Assembly (NCBI RefSeq): GCF_051020975.1
Contig: NW_027478161.1
Location: forward strand, 25,580,001-25,644,000
Length of the DNA: 64,000 bases
Direction of reading: 5' to 3'
From: Osmia lignaria lignaria
Taxonomy: Eukaryota > Arthropoda > Insecta > Hymenoptera > Megachilidae
How positions within the stretch are numbered: the stretch's first letter is position 1; every line of letters begins with the position of its first letter. The notes beneath the pieces are model-generated. The model saw only the letters and a program-made list of their open reading frames with translations, was not told the DNA's origin and did not search any database. A program made the position numbers and the translations under genes. Positions 24,301 through 37,070 of this stretch are shown here, in pieces.

Positions 24301-26650
24301 CCCTTTCTTTGAGATAACTCTGCACTATTGCGCGCTGCAAATGCCACTTCCAGCTTAGCTGTGCAGAAGAAGAACAACAAGAAGAAGAAATATCTCGAAG
24401 TATGTCCGTCAGGCCCCTTCCCTTGAGATAAATCTGCAAATATCTCGGAAACGAAGCGAGCTATGGCAAAATGTTAAGAGACCTTTTTTGTAGAGAATTA
24501 AGTTTCCTACTTTTTATGTTCTATGATATTTTTTGATCAGATGCGTAGTTCTCGAGATATATCAAGATATTTAAAAGTTCCGAAGCCGCACCAACATAAT
24601 AGAGATACAGAAACACCGTGGCCCCTTTCTTTGAGGTAACTCTGCACTATTGCGAGCTGCAAATGCCACTTCCAGCTTAGCTGTGCAGAAGAAGAACAAC
24701 AAGAAGAAGAAATATCTCGAAATATGTCCGTCAGGCCCCTTCCCTTGAGATAAATCTGCAAATATCTCGGAAACCAAGCGAGCTATCGCAAAATGTTAAG
24801 AGACCTTATTTGTAGAGAATTAAGTTTCCTACTTTTTATGTTCTACGATATTTTTTGATCAGATGCGTAGTTCTCGAGATATATCAAGATATTTAAAAGT
24901 TCCGAAGCCGCACCAACATAATAGAGATACAGAAACACCGTGGCCCCGTTCTTTGAGATAACTCTGCACTATTGCGAGCTGCAAATGCCACTTCCAGCTT
25001 AGCTGTGCAGAAGAAGAACAACAAGAAGAAGAAATATCTCGAAATATGTCCGTCAGGCCCCTTCCCTTGAGATATATCTGCAAATATCTCGGAAACGAAG
25101 AGAGCTACGGCAAAATGTTAAAAGACCTTTTTTGTAGAGAATTAAGTTTCCTACTTTTCATGTTCTATGATATTTTTTGGTCAGATGCGTAGTTCTCGAG
25201 ACATATCAAGATATTTAAAAGTTCCGAAGCCGCACCAACATAATAGAGATACAGATACACCGTGGCCCCTTTCTTTGAGATAACTCTGCACTATTGCGAG
25301 CTGTAAATGCCACTTCCAGCTTAGCTGTGCAGAAGAAGAACAACAAGAAGAAGAAATATCTCGAAATATGTCCGTCAGGCCCCTTCCCTTGAGATAAATC
25401 TGCAAATATCTCGGAAACGAAGCGAGCTATGGCAAAATGTTAAGAGACCTTTTTTGTACAGAATTATGTTTCCTACAATTTATGTTCTATGATATTTTTT
25501 GATCAGAAGCGTAGTTTTCGAGATATATCGAGATACTTAAAAGTTCCGAAGCCGCACCAACATAATAGAGATACAGAAACACCGTGGCCCCTATCTTTGA
25601 GATAACTCTGCACTATTGCGAGCTGCAAATGCCACTTCCAGCTTAGCTGTGCAGAAGAAGAACAACAAAAAGAAGAAATATCTCGAAATATGTCCGTCAG
25701 GCCCCTTCCCTTGAGATAAATCTGCAAATATCTCGGAAACAAAGCGAGCTACGGCAAAATGTTAAGAGACCTTTTTTGTAGAAAATTAGGATTCCTACTT
25801 TTTATGTTCCATGATATTTTTTGATCAGATGCGTAGTTCTCGAGATATATCAAGATATTTAAAAGTTCCGAAGCCGCACCAACATAATAGAGATACAGAA
25901 ACACCGTGGCCCCTTTCTTTGAGATAACTCTACACTATTGCGCGCTGCAAATGCCAGTTCCAGCTTAGCTGTGCAGAAGAAGAACAACAAGAAGAAGAAA
26001 TATCTCGAAATATGTCCGTCAGGCCCCTTCCCTCGAGATAAATCTGCAAATATCTCGGAAACGAAGCGAGCTATGGCAAAATGTTAAGAGACCTTTTTTG
26101 TAGAGAATTAAATTTCCTACTTTTTATGTTCTATGATATTTTTTGATCGGATGCGTAGTTCTCGAGATATATCAAGATATTTAAAAGTTCCGAAGCCGCA
26201 CCAACATAATAGAGATACAGAAACACCGTGGCCCCTTTCTTTGAGATAACTCTGCACTATTGCGAGCTGCAAATGCCACTTCCAGCTTAGCTGTGCAGAA
26301 GAAGAACAACAAGAAGAAGAAATATCTGGAAATATGTCCGTCAGGCCCCTTCCCTTGAGATAAATCTGCAAATATCTCGGAAACGAAGCGAGCTACGGCA
26401 AAATGTTAAGAGACCTTTTTTGTAGAAAATTAGGATTCCTACTTTTTATGTTCTATGATATTTTTTTAACAGATGCGTAGTTCTCGAGATATATCAAGAT
26501 ATTTAAAAGTTCCGAAGCCGCACCAACATAATAGAGATACAGTAACACCGTGGCCCCTTTCTTTGAGATAAGTCTGCACTATTGCGCGCTGCAAATGCCA
26601 CTTCCAGCTTAGCTGTGCAGAAGAAGAACAACAAGAAGAAGAAATATCTC
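21230..26650. repeat. 9-unit higher-order repeat, two tandem copies (2,898-bp offset)
   Basis: Unit-by-unit markers follow the same order in both copies: TTTTTTTAACAG, then TTTGAGGTAACTC, then CCCCGTTCTTT, then TTTTGGTCAG, then a TGATCAGAAGCG tail with AGATACTTAAAAG, then ATGTTCCATG, then TTGATCGGATGCG with ATCTGGAAATATG. They differ at scattered single sites only, for example TGCTGAAGAAG at 22,753 against TGCAGAAGAAG in the second copy. Boundaries are by eye and approximate. Confidence 0.8.
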
Positions 26651-27796
26651 GAAGTATGTCCGTCAGGCCCCTTCCCTTGAGATAAATCTGCAAATATCTC
26701 GGAAACGAAGCGAGCTATGGCAAAATGTTAAGAGACCTTTTTTGTAGAGAATTAAGTTTCCTACTTTTTATGTTCTATGATATTTTTTGATCAGATGCGT
26801 AGTTCTCGAGATATATCAAGATATTTAAAAGTTCCGAAGCCGCACCAACATAATAGAGATACAGAAACACCGTGGCCCCTTTCTTTGAGGTAACTCTGCA
26901 CTATTGCGAGCTGCAAATGCCACTTCCAGCTTAGCTGTGCAGAAGAAGAACAACAAGAAGAAGAAATATCTCGAAATATGTCCGTCAGGCCCCTTCCCTT
27001 GAGATAAATCTGCAAATATCTCGGAAACCAAGCGAGCTATCGCAAAATGTTAAGAGACCTTATTTGTAGAGAATTAAGTTTCCTACTTTTTATGTTCTAC
27101 GATATTTTTTGATCAGATGCGTAGTTCTCGAGATATATCAAGATATTTAAAAGTTCCGAAGCCGCACCAACATAATAGAGATACAGAAACACCGTGGCCC
27201 CGTTCTTTGAGATAACTCTGCACTATTGCGAGCTGCAAATGCCACTTCCAGCTTAGCTGTGCAGAAGAAGAACAACAAGAAGAAGAAATATCTCGAAATA
27301 TGTCCGTCAGGCCCCTTCCCTTGAGATATATCTGCAAATATCTCGGAAACGAAGAGAGCTACGGCAAAATGTTAAGAGACGTTTTTTGTAGAGAATTAAG
27401 TTTCCTACTTTTCATGTTCTATGATATTTTTTGGTCAGATGCGTAGTTCTCGAGACATATCAAGATATTTAAAAGTTCCGAAGCCGCACCAACATAATAG
27501 AGATACAGATACACCGTGGCCCCTTTCTTTGAGATAACTCTGCACTATTGCGAGCTGTAAATGCCACTTCCAGCTTAGCTGTGCAGAAGAAGAACAACAA
27601 GAAGAAGAAATATCTCGAAATATGTCCGTCAGGCCCCTTCCCTTGAGATAAATCTGCAAATATCTCGGAAACGAAGCGAGCTATGGCAAAATGTTAAGAG
27701 ACCTTTTTTGTACAGAATTATGTTTCCTACAATTTATGTTCTATGATATTTTTTGATCAGAAGCGTAGTTTTCGAGATATATCGAGATACTTAAAA

Positions 27797-28247
27797 GTTC
27801 CGAAGCCGCACCAACATAATAGAGATACAGAAACACCGTGGCCCCGTTCTTTGAGATAACTGTGCACTAGTGCGAGCCGCAAATGCCACTTCCAGCTTAG
27901 CTGTGCAGAAGAAGAACAACAAGAAGAAGAAATATCTCGAAATATGTCCGTCAGGACCCTTCCCTTGAGATAAATCTGCAAATATCTCGGAAACGAAGCG
28001 AGCTATGGCAAAATGTTAAGAGACCGTTTTTGTACAGAATTATGTTTCCTACTTTTTATGTTCTATAATATTTTTTGATCAGATGCGTAGTTCTCGAGAT
28101 AAATCTGCAAATATCTCGGAAACGAAGCGAGCTACGGCAAAATGTTAAGAGACCTTTTTTGTAGAAAATTAGGATTCCTACTTTTTATGTTCTATGATAT
28201 TTTTTTAACAGATGCGTAGTTCTCGAGATATATCAAGATATTTAAAA
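27797..28247. repeat. Fused double unit with 129-bp remnant, copy 3
   Basis: The deletion joins at CTCGAGATA (28,093-28,101), with the same left and right flanks as copy 2. It lies inside the left copy of the 3,349-bp duplication, which explains why that period is not a multiple of 322. Confidence 0.92.
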
Positions 28248-29535
28248 GTTCCGAAGCCGCACCAACATAATAGAGATACAGAAACACCGTGGCCCCTTTC
28301 TTTGAGATAACTCTGCACTATTGCGCGCTGCAAATGCCACTTCCAGCTTAGCTGTGCAGAAGAAGAACAACAAGAAGAAGAAATATCTCGAAGTATGTCC
28401 GTCAGGCCCCTTCCCTTGAGATAAATCTGCAAATATCTCGGAAACGAAGCGAGCTATGGCAAAATGTTAAGAGACCTTTTTTGTAGAGAATTAAGTTTCC
28501 TACTTTTTATGTTCTATGATATTTTTTGATCAGATGCGTAGTTCTCGAGATATATCAAGATATTTAAAAGTTCCGAAGCCGCACCAACATAATAGAGATA
28601 CAGAAACACCGTGGCCCCTTTCTTTGAGATAACTCAGCACTATTGCGAGCTGGAAATGCCACTTCCAGTTTAGCTGTGCAGAAGAAGAACAACAAGAAGA
28701 AGAAATATCTCGAAATATGTCCGTTAGGCCCCTTCCCTTGAGATAAATCTGCAAATATCTCGGAAACGAAGCGAGCTATGGCAAAATCTTAAGAGACCTT
28801 TTTTGTAGAGAATTAAGTTTCCTACTTTTTATGTTCTATGATATTTTTTGATCAGATGCGTAGTTCTCGAGATATATCAAGGTATTTAAAAGTTCAGAAG
28901 CCGCACCAACATAATAGAGATACAGAAACACCGTGGCCCCTTTCTTTGAGATAACTCTGCACTATTGCGAGCTGCAAATGCCACTTCCAGCTTAGCTGTG
29001 CAGAAGAAGAACAACAAGAAGAAGAAATATCTCGAAATATGTCCGTCAGGCCCCTTCCTTTGAGATTTATCTGCACATATCTCGGAAACGAAGCGAGCTA
29101 TGGCAAAATGTTAAGAGACCTTTTTTGTAGAGAATTAAGTTTCCTACTTTTTATGTTCTATGATATTTTTTGATCAGACGCGTCGTTCTCGAGATATATC
29201 TAGATATTTAAAAGTTCCGAAGCCGCACCAACATAATAGAGATACAGAAACACCGTGGCCCCTTTCTCTGAGATAACTCTGCACTATTGCGAGCTGCAAA
29301 TGCCACTTCCAGCTTAGCTGTGCAGAAGAAGAACAACAAGAAGAAGAAATATCTCGAAATATATCCGTCAGGCCCCTTCCCTTGAGATATATCTGCAAAT
29401 ATCTCGGAAACGAAGCGAGCTATGGCATAATGTTAAGAGACCTTTTTTGTAGAGAATTAAGTTTCCTACTTTTTATGTTCTATGATATTTTTTGATCAGA
29501 TGCGTAGATCTCGAGATATATCAAGATATTTAAAA

Positions 29536-31050
29536 GTTCCGAAGCCGCACCAACATAATAGAGATACAGAAACACCGCGGCCCCTTTCTTTGCGATAACT
29601 CTGCACTATTGCGAGCTGCAAATGCCACTTCCAGCTTAGCTGTGCAGAAGAAGAACAACAAGAAGAAGAAATATCTCGAAATATGTCCGTCAGGCCCCTT
29701 CCCTTGAGATAAATCTGCAAATATCTCGGAAACGAAGCGAGCTATGGCAAAATGTTAAGACACCTTTTTTGTAGAGAATTAAGTTTCCTACTTTTTATGC
29801 TCTATGATATTTTTTGATCAGACGCGTAGTTTTCGAGATATATCGAGATATTTAAAAGTTCCGAAGCCGCACCAACATAATAGAGATACAGAAACACCGT
29901 GGCCCCTTTCTTTGAGATAACTCTGCACTATTGCGAGCTGCAAATGCCACTTCCAGCTTAGCTGTGCAGAAGAAGAACAACAAGAAGAAGAAATATCTCG
30001 AAATATGTCCGTCAGGCCCCTTCCCTTGAGATAAATCTGCAAATATCTCGGAAACGAAGCGAGCTATGGCAAAATCTTAAGAGACCTTTTTTGTAGAGAA
30101 TTAAGTTTCCTACTTTTTATGTTCTATGATATTTTTTGATCAGATGCGTAGTTCTCGAGATATATCAAGGTATTTAAAAGTTCAGAAGCCGCACCAACAT
30201 AATAGAGATACAGAAACACCGTGGCCCCTTTCTTTGAGATAACTCTGCACTATTGCGAGCTGCAAATGCCACTTCCAGCTTAGCTGTGCAGAAGAAGAAC
30301 AACAAGAAGAAGAAATATCTCGAAATATGTCCGTCAGGCCCATTCCCTTGAGATAAATTTGCAAATATCTCGAAAACGAAGCGAGCTATGGCAAAATGTT
30401 AAGAGACCTTTTTTGTAGAGAATTAAGTTTCCTACTTTTTATGTTCTATGATATTTTTTGATCAGATGCGTAGATCTCGAGATATATCAAGATATTTAAA
30501 AGTTCCGAAGCCGCACCAACATAATAGAGATACAGAAACACCGCGGCCCCTTTCTTTGCGATAACTCTGCACTATTGCGAGCTGCAAATGCCACTTCCAG
30601 CTTAGCTGTGCAGAAGAAGAACAACAAGAAGAAGAAATATCTCGAAATATGTCCGTCAGGCCCCTTCCCTTGAGATAAATCTGCAAATATCTCGGAAACG
30701 AAGCGAGCTATGGCAAAATGTTAAGACACCTTTTTTGTAGAGAATTAAGTTTCCTACTTTTTATGCTCTATGATATTTTTTGATCAGACGCGTAGTTTTC
30801 GAGATATATCGAGATATTTAAAAGTTCCGAAGCCGCACCAACATAATAGAGATACAGAAACACCGTGGCCCCTTTCTTTGAGATAACTCTGCACTATTGC
30901 GAGCTGCAAATGCCACTTCCAGCTTAGCTGTGCAGAAGAAGAACAACAAGAAGAAGAAATATCTCGAAATATGTCCGTCAGGCCCCTTCCCTTGAGATAA
31001 ATCTGCAAATATCTCGGAAGCGAAGCGAGCTATGGCAAAATGTTAAGAGA
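29536..31050. repeat. Nested 966-bp trimer inside the 3,349-bp block
   Basis: Units with GTAGATCTCGAG, ACACCGCGGCC and TTTGCGATAACTC, followed by ATGCTCTATG with CAGACGCGTAGTTTTCG, occur twice at offset 966 (start of the pair near 29.5 and 30.46 kb). The same arrangement is repeated in the right copy near 32.85 and 33.8 kb. The trimer duplication therefore predates the 3,349-bp duplication. Confidence 0.8.
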
Positions 31051-31145
31051 CCTTTTTTGTACAGAATTATGTTTCCTACAATTTATGTTCTATGATATTT
31101 TTTGATCAGAAGCGTAGTTTTCGAGATATATCGAGATACTTAAAA

Positions 31146-31596
31146 GTTCCGAAGCCGCACCAACATAATAGAGATACAGAAACACCGTGGCCCCGTTCTT
31201 TGAGATAACTGTGCACTAGTGCGAGCCGCAAATGCCACTTCCAGCTTAGCTGTGCAGAAGAAGAACAACAAGAAGAAGAAATATCTCGAAATATGTCCGT
31301 CAGGACCCTTCCCTTGAGATAAATCTGCAAATATCTCGGAAACGAAGCGAGCTATGGCAAAATGTTAAGAGACCGTTTTTGTACAGAATTATGTTTCCTA
31401 CTTTTTATGTTCTATAATATTTTTTGATCAGATGCGTAGTTCTCGAGATAAATCTGCAAATATCTCGGAAACGAAGCGAGCTACGGCAAAATGTTAAGAG
31501 ACCTTTTTTGTAGAAAATTAGGATTCCTACTTTTTATGTTCTATGATATTTTTTTAACAGATGCGTAGTTCTCGAGATATATCAAGATATTTAAAA
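31146..31596. repeat. Fused double unit with 129-bp remnant, copy 4
   Basis: The deletion joins at CTCGAGATA (31,442-31,450). This is the right-hand partner of copy 3, produced by the 3,349-bp duplication. No further 129-bp remnant occurs to the right in this window. Confidence 0.92.
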
Positions 31597-34403
31597 GTTC
31601 CGAAGCCGCACCAACATAATAGAGATACAGAAACACCGTGGCCCCTTTCTTTGAGATAACTCTGCACTATTGCGCGCTGCAAATGCCACTTCCAGCTTAG
31701 CTGTGCAGAAGAAGAACAACAAGAAGAAGAAATATCTCGAAGTATGTCCGTCAGGCCCCTTCCCTTGAGATAAATCTGCAAATATCTCGGAAACGAAGCG
31801 AGCTATGGCAAAATGTTAAGAGACCTTTTTTGTAGAGAATTAAGTTTCCTACTTTTTATGTTCTATGATATTTTTTGATCAGATGCGTAGTTCTCGAGAT
31901 ATATCAAGATATTTAAAAGTTCCGAAGCCGCACCAACATAATAGAGATACAGAAACACCGTGGCCCCTTTCTTTGAGATAACTCAGCACTATTGCGAGCT
32001 GGAAATGCCACTTCCAGTTTAGCTGTGCAGAAGAAGAACAACAAGAAGAAGAAATATCTCGAAATATGTCCGTTAGGCCCCTTCCCTTGAGATAAATCTG
32101 CAAATATCTCGGAAACGAAGCGAGCTATGGCAAAATCTTAAGAGACCTTTTTTGTAGAGAATTAAGTTTCCTACTTTTTATGTTCTATGATATTTTTTGA
32201 TCAGATGCGTAGTTCTCGAGATATATCAAGGTATTTAAAAGTTCAGAAGCCGCACCAACATAATAGAGATACAGAAACACCGTGGCCCCTTTCTTTGAGA
32301 TAACTCTGCACTATTGCGAGCTGCAAATGCCACTTCCAGCTTAGCTGTGCAGAAGAAGAACAACAAGAAGAAGAAATATCTCGAAATATGTCCGTCAGGC
32401 CCCTTCCTTTGAGATTTATCTGCACATATCTCGGAAACGAAGCGAGCTATGGCAAAATGTTAAGAGACCTTTTTTGTAGAGAATTAAGTTTCCTACTTTT
32501 TATGTTCTATGATATTTTTTGATCAGACGCGTCGTTCTCGAGATATATCTAGATATTTAAAAGTTCCGAAGCCGCACCAACATAATAGAGATACAGAAAC
32601 ACCGTGGCCCCTTTCTCTGAGATAACTCTGCACTATTGCGAGCTGCAAATGCCACTTCCAGCTTAGCTGTGCAGAAGAAGAACAACAAGAAGAAGAAATA
32701 TCTCGAAATATATCCGTCAGGCCCCTTCCCTTGAGATATATCTGCAAATATCTCGGAAACGAAGCGAGCTATGGCATAATGTTAAGAGACCTTTTTTGTA
32801 GAGAATTAAGTTTCCTACTTTTTATGTTCTATGATATTTTTTGATCAGATGCGTAGATCTCGAGATATATCAAGATATTTAAAAGTTCCGAAGCCGCACC
32901 AACATAATAGAGATACAGAAACACCGCGGCCCCTTTCTTTGCGATAACTCTGCACTATTGCGAGCTGCAAATGCCACTTCCAGCTTAGCTGTGCAGAAGA
33001 AGAACAACAAGAAGAAGAAATATCTCGAAATATGTCCGTCAGGCCCCTTCCCTTGAGATAAATCTGCAAATATCTCGGAAACGAAGCGAGCTATGGCAAA
33101 ATGTTAAGACACCTTTTTTGTAGAGAATTAAGTTTCCTACTTTTTATGCTCTATGATATTTTTTGATCAGACGCGTAGTTTTCGAGATATATCGAGATAT
33201 TTAAAAGTTCCGAAGCCGCACCAACATAATAGAGATACAGAAACACCGTGGCCCCTTTCTTTGAGATAACTCTGCACTATTGCGAGCTGCAAATGCCACT
33301 TCCAGCTTAGCTGTGCAGAAGAAGAACAACAAGAAGAAGAAATATCTCGAAATATGTCCGTCAGGCCCCTTCCCTTGAGATAAATCTGCAAATATCTCGG
33401 AAACGAAGCGAGCTATGGCAAAATCTTAAGAGACCTTTTTTGTAGAGAATTAAGTTTCCTACTTTTTATGTTCTATGATATTTTTTGATCAGATGCGTAG
33501 TTCTCGAGATATATCAAGGTATTTAAAAGTTCAGAAGCCGCACCAACATAATAGAGATACAGAAACACCGTGGCCCCTTTCTTTGAGATAACTCTGCACT
33601 ATTGCGAGCTGCAAATGCCACTTCCAGCTTAGCTGTGCAGAAGAAGAACAACAAGAAGAAGAAATATCTCGAAATATGTCCGTCAGGCCCATTCCCTTGA
33701 GATAAATTTGCAAATATCTCGAAAACGAAGCGAGCTATGGCAAAATGTTAAGAGACCTTTTTTGTAGAGAATTAAGTTTCCTACTTTTTATGTTCTATGA
33801 TATTTTTTGATCAGATGCGTAGATCTCGAGATATATCAAGATATTTAAAAGTTCCGAAGCCGCACCAACATAATAGAGATACAGAAACACCGCGGCCCCT
33901 TTCTTTGCGATAACTCTGCACTATTGCGAGCTGCAAATGCCACTTCCAGCTTAGCTGTGCAGAAGAAGAACAACAAGAAGAAGAAATATCTCGAAATATG
34001 TCCGTCAGGCCCCTTCCCTTGAGATAAATCTGCAAATATCTCGGAAACGAAGCGAGCTATGGCAAAATGTTAAGACACCTTTTTTGTAGAGAATTAAGTT
34101 TCCTACTTTTTATGCTCTATGATATTTTTTGATCAGACGCGTAGTTTTCGAGATATATCGAGATATTTAAAAGTTCCGAAGCCGCACCAACATAATAGAG
34201 ATACAGAAACACCGTGGCCCCTTTCTTTGAGATAACTCTGCACTATTGCGAGCTGCAAATGCCACTTCCAGCTTAGCTGTGCAGAAGAAGAACAACAAGA
34301 AGAAGAAATATCTCGAAATATGTCCGTCAGGCCCCTTCCCTTGAGATAAATCTGCAAATATCTCGGAAACGAAGCGAGCTATGGCAAAATGTTAAGAGAC
34401 CTT

Positions 34404-37070
34404 ATTTGTAGAGAATTAAGTTTCCTACTTTTTATGTTCTATGATATTTTTTGATCAGATGCGTAGTTCTCGAGATATATCAAGATATTTAAAAGTTCCG
34501 AAGCCGCACCAACATAATAGAGATACAGAAACACCGTGGCCCCTTTCTTTGAGATAACTCTGCACTATTGCGAGCTGGAAATGCCACTTCCAGTTTAGCT
34601 GTGCAGAAGAAGAACAACAAGAAGAAGAAATATCTCGAAATATGTCCGTTAGGCCCCTTCCCTTGAGATATATCTGCAAATATCTCGGAAACGAAGCGAG
34701 CTATGGCAAAATGTTAAGAGACCCTTTTTGTAGAGAATTAAGTTTCCTACTTTTTATGTTCTATGATATTTTTTGATCAGATGCGTAGTTCTCGAGATAT
34801 ATCAAGATATTTAAAAGTTCCGAAGCCGCACCAACATAATAGAGATACAGAAACACCGTGGCCCCTTTCTTTGAGATAACTCTGCACTATTGCGAGCTGC
34901 AAAGGCCACTTCCAGCTTAGCTGTGCAGAAGAAGAACAACAAGAAGAAGAAATATCTCGAAATATGTCCGTCAGGCCCCTTCACTTGAGATAAATCTGCA
35001 AATATCTCGGAAACGAAGAGAGCTATAGCAAAATGTTAAGAGACCTTTTTTGTAGAGAATTAAGTTTCCTACTTTTTATGTTCTATGATATTTTTTGATC
35101 AGATGCGTAGTTCTCGAGATATATCAAGATATTTAAAAGTTCCGAAGCCGCACCAACATAATAGAGATACAGAAACACCGTGGCCCCTTTCTTTGAGATA
35201 ACTCTGCACTACTGCGAGCTGGAAATGCCACTTCCAGTTTAGCTGTGCAGAAGAAGAACAACAAGAAGAAGAAATATCTCGAAATATGTCCGTTAGGCCC
35301 CTTCCCTTGAGATATATCTGCAAATATCTCGGAAACGAAGCGAGCTATGGCAAAATGTTAAGAGACCTTTTTTGTAGAGAATTAAGCTTCCTACTTTTTA
35401 TGTTCTATGATATTTTTTGATCAGATGCGTAGTTCTCGAGATATATCAAGATATTTCAAAGTTCCGAAGCCGCACCAACATAATAGAGATACAGAAACAC
35501 CGTGGCCCCTTTCTTTGAGATAACTCTGCACTATTGCGAGCTGCAAATGCCACTTCCAGCTTAGCTGTCCAGAAGAAGAACAACAAGAAGAAGAAATATT
35601 TTGAAGTATGTCCGTCAGGCCCCTTCCCTTGAGATATATCTGCAAATATCTCGAAAAGGAAGCGAGCTATGGCAAAATGTTAAGAGACCTTTTTTGTAGA
35701 GAATTATGTTTCCTACAATTTACGTTCTATGATAATTTTTGATCAGAAGCGTAGTTTTCGAGATATATCGAGATATTTAAAAGTTCCGAAGCCGCACCAA
35801 CATAATAGAGATACAGAAACACCGTGGCCCCTTTCTTTGAGATAACTCTGCACTAGTGCGAGCCGCAAATGCCACTCCCAGCTTAGCGGTGCAGAAGAAG
35901 AACAACAAGAAGAAGAAATATCTCGAAATATCTCCGTCAGGCCCCTTCCCTTGAGATATATCTGCAAATATCTCGAAAACGAAGCGAGCTATGGCAAAAT
36001 GTTAAGAGACCTCTTTTGTAGAGAATTATGTTTCCTACAATTTACGTTCTATGATATTTTTTGATCAGAAGCGTAGTTTTCGAGATATATCGAGATATTT
36101 AAAAGTTCCGAAGCCGCACCAACATAATAGAGGTACAGAAACACCGTGGCCCCTTTCTTTGAGATAACTCTGCACTATTGCGAGCTGCAAATGCCACTTC
36201 CAGCTTAGCTGTCCAGAAGAAGAACAACAAGAAGAAGAAATATTTTGAAGTATGTCCGTCAGGCCCCTTCCCTTGAGATATATCTGGAAATATCTCGAAA
36301 AGGAAGGGAGCTATGGCAAAATGTTGAGAGACCTTTTTTGTAGAGAATTATGTTTCCTACAATTTACGTTCTATGATAATTTTTGATCAGAAGCGTAGTT
36401 TTCGAGATATATCGAGATATTTAAAAGTTCCGAAGCCGCACCAACATAATAGAGATACAGAAACACCGTGGCCCCTTTCTTTGAGATAACTCTGCACTAG
36501 TGCGAGCCGCAAATGCCACTTCCAGCTTAGCTGTGCTGAAGAAGAACAACAAGAAGAAGAAATATCTCGAAATATGTCCGTCAGGACCCTTCCCTCGAGA
36601 TAAATCTGCAAATATCTCGGAAACGAAGCGAGCTATGGCAAAATGTTAAGAGACCTTTTTTGTAGAGAATTACGTTTCCTACTTTTCATGTTGTATGATA
36701 TTTTTTGATCAGATGCGTAGTTCTCGAGATATATCCAGATATTTAAAAGTTCCGAAGCCGCACCAACATAATAGAGATACAGAAACACCGTGGCCCCTTT
36801 CTTTGAGGTAACTCTGCACTATTGCGAGCGGCAAATGCCACTTCCAGCTTAGCTGTGCAGAAGAAGAACAACAAGAAGAAGAAATATCTCGAAATATGTC
36901 CGTCAGGCCCCTTCCCTTGAGATAAATCTGCAAATATCTCGGAAACGAAGCGAGCTACTGCAAAATGTTAACAGACCTTTTTTGTAGAAAATTAGGTTTC
37001 CTACTTTTTATGTTCTATGATATTTTTTGATCAGATGCGTAGTTCTCGAGATATATCAAGATATTTAAAA
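34404..37070. repeat. Array domain 8: 644-bp dimers
   Basis: Paired markers repeat at two-unit offsets. GAGCTGGAAATGCC with CCAGTTTAGC is seen near 34.57 and 35.22 kb. GCTGTCCAGAAG, TATTTTGAAGTATG and CGAAAAGGAAG are seen near 35.57-35.65 and 36.21-36.30 kb, with GATAATTTTTGATCAG near 35.73 and 36.37 kb. No other sequence is present. Confidence 0.75.

Larger units (their letters stand above)
16913..27558. repeat. Array domain 6: trimer, 7-mer and 9-mer (2,898-bp) higher-order repeats
   Basis: A match at offset 2,898 bp (nine units) runs from about 21.23-23.75 kb to 24.13-26.65 kb. A 966-bp trimer repeats at 18.9-20.8 kb, marked by CCAAGCGAGCTATCGC, CCCCGTTCTTT and TTTTGGTCAG with CGAGACATATC. 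The same trimer recurs at offset 2,705 (21.6-22.5 kb) and 2,254 (24.5-25.4 to 26.8-27.7 kb). Units with TTTTTTTAACAG and GTAGAAAATTAGGATTCC are typical of this domain. Two truncated 129-bp units lie inside it. Confidence 0.85.
27559..34403. repeat. Near-identical 3,349-bp tandem duplication
   Basis: Position x matches x + 3,349 from about 27,559-31,054 to 30,908-34,403. The first differences at the edges are 27,558 (T) against 30,907 (C), and 31,055 (T) against 34,404 (A). The one internal difference I noted is 27,671 (A) against 31,020 (G). The period equals ten full units plus one 129-bp remnant. Shared rare markers include CAAAATCTTAAG, GTTCAGAAGCC, TTTGAGATTTATCTGCAC, ATCTAGATATTT and GGCATAATG. 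Confidence 0.92.

Noticed and set aside
27559..34403. An exotic undescribed system encoded in the array
   Set aside because: I looked for it on both strands and found only satellite sequence. The interesting content is the repeat's own structure and turnover, not a coded system.
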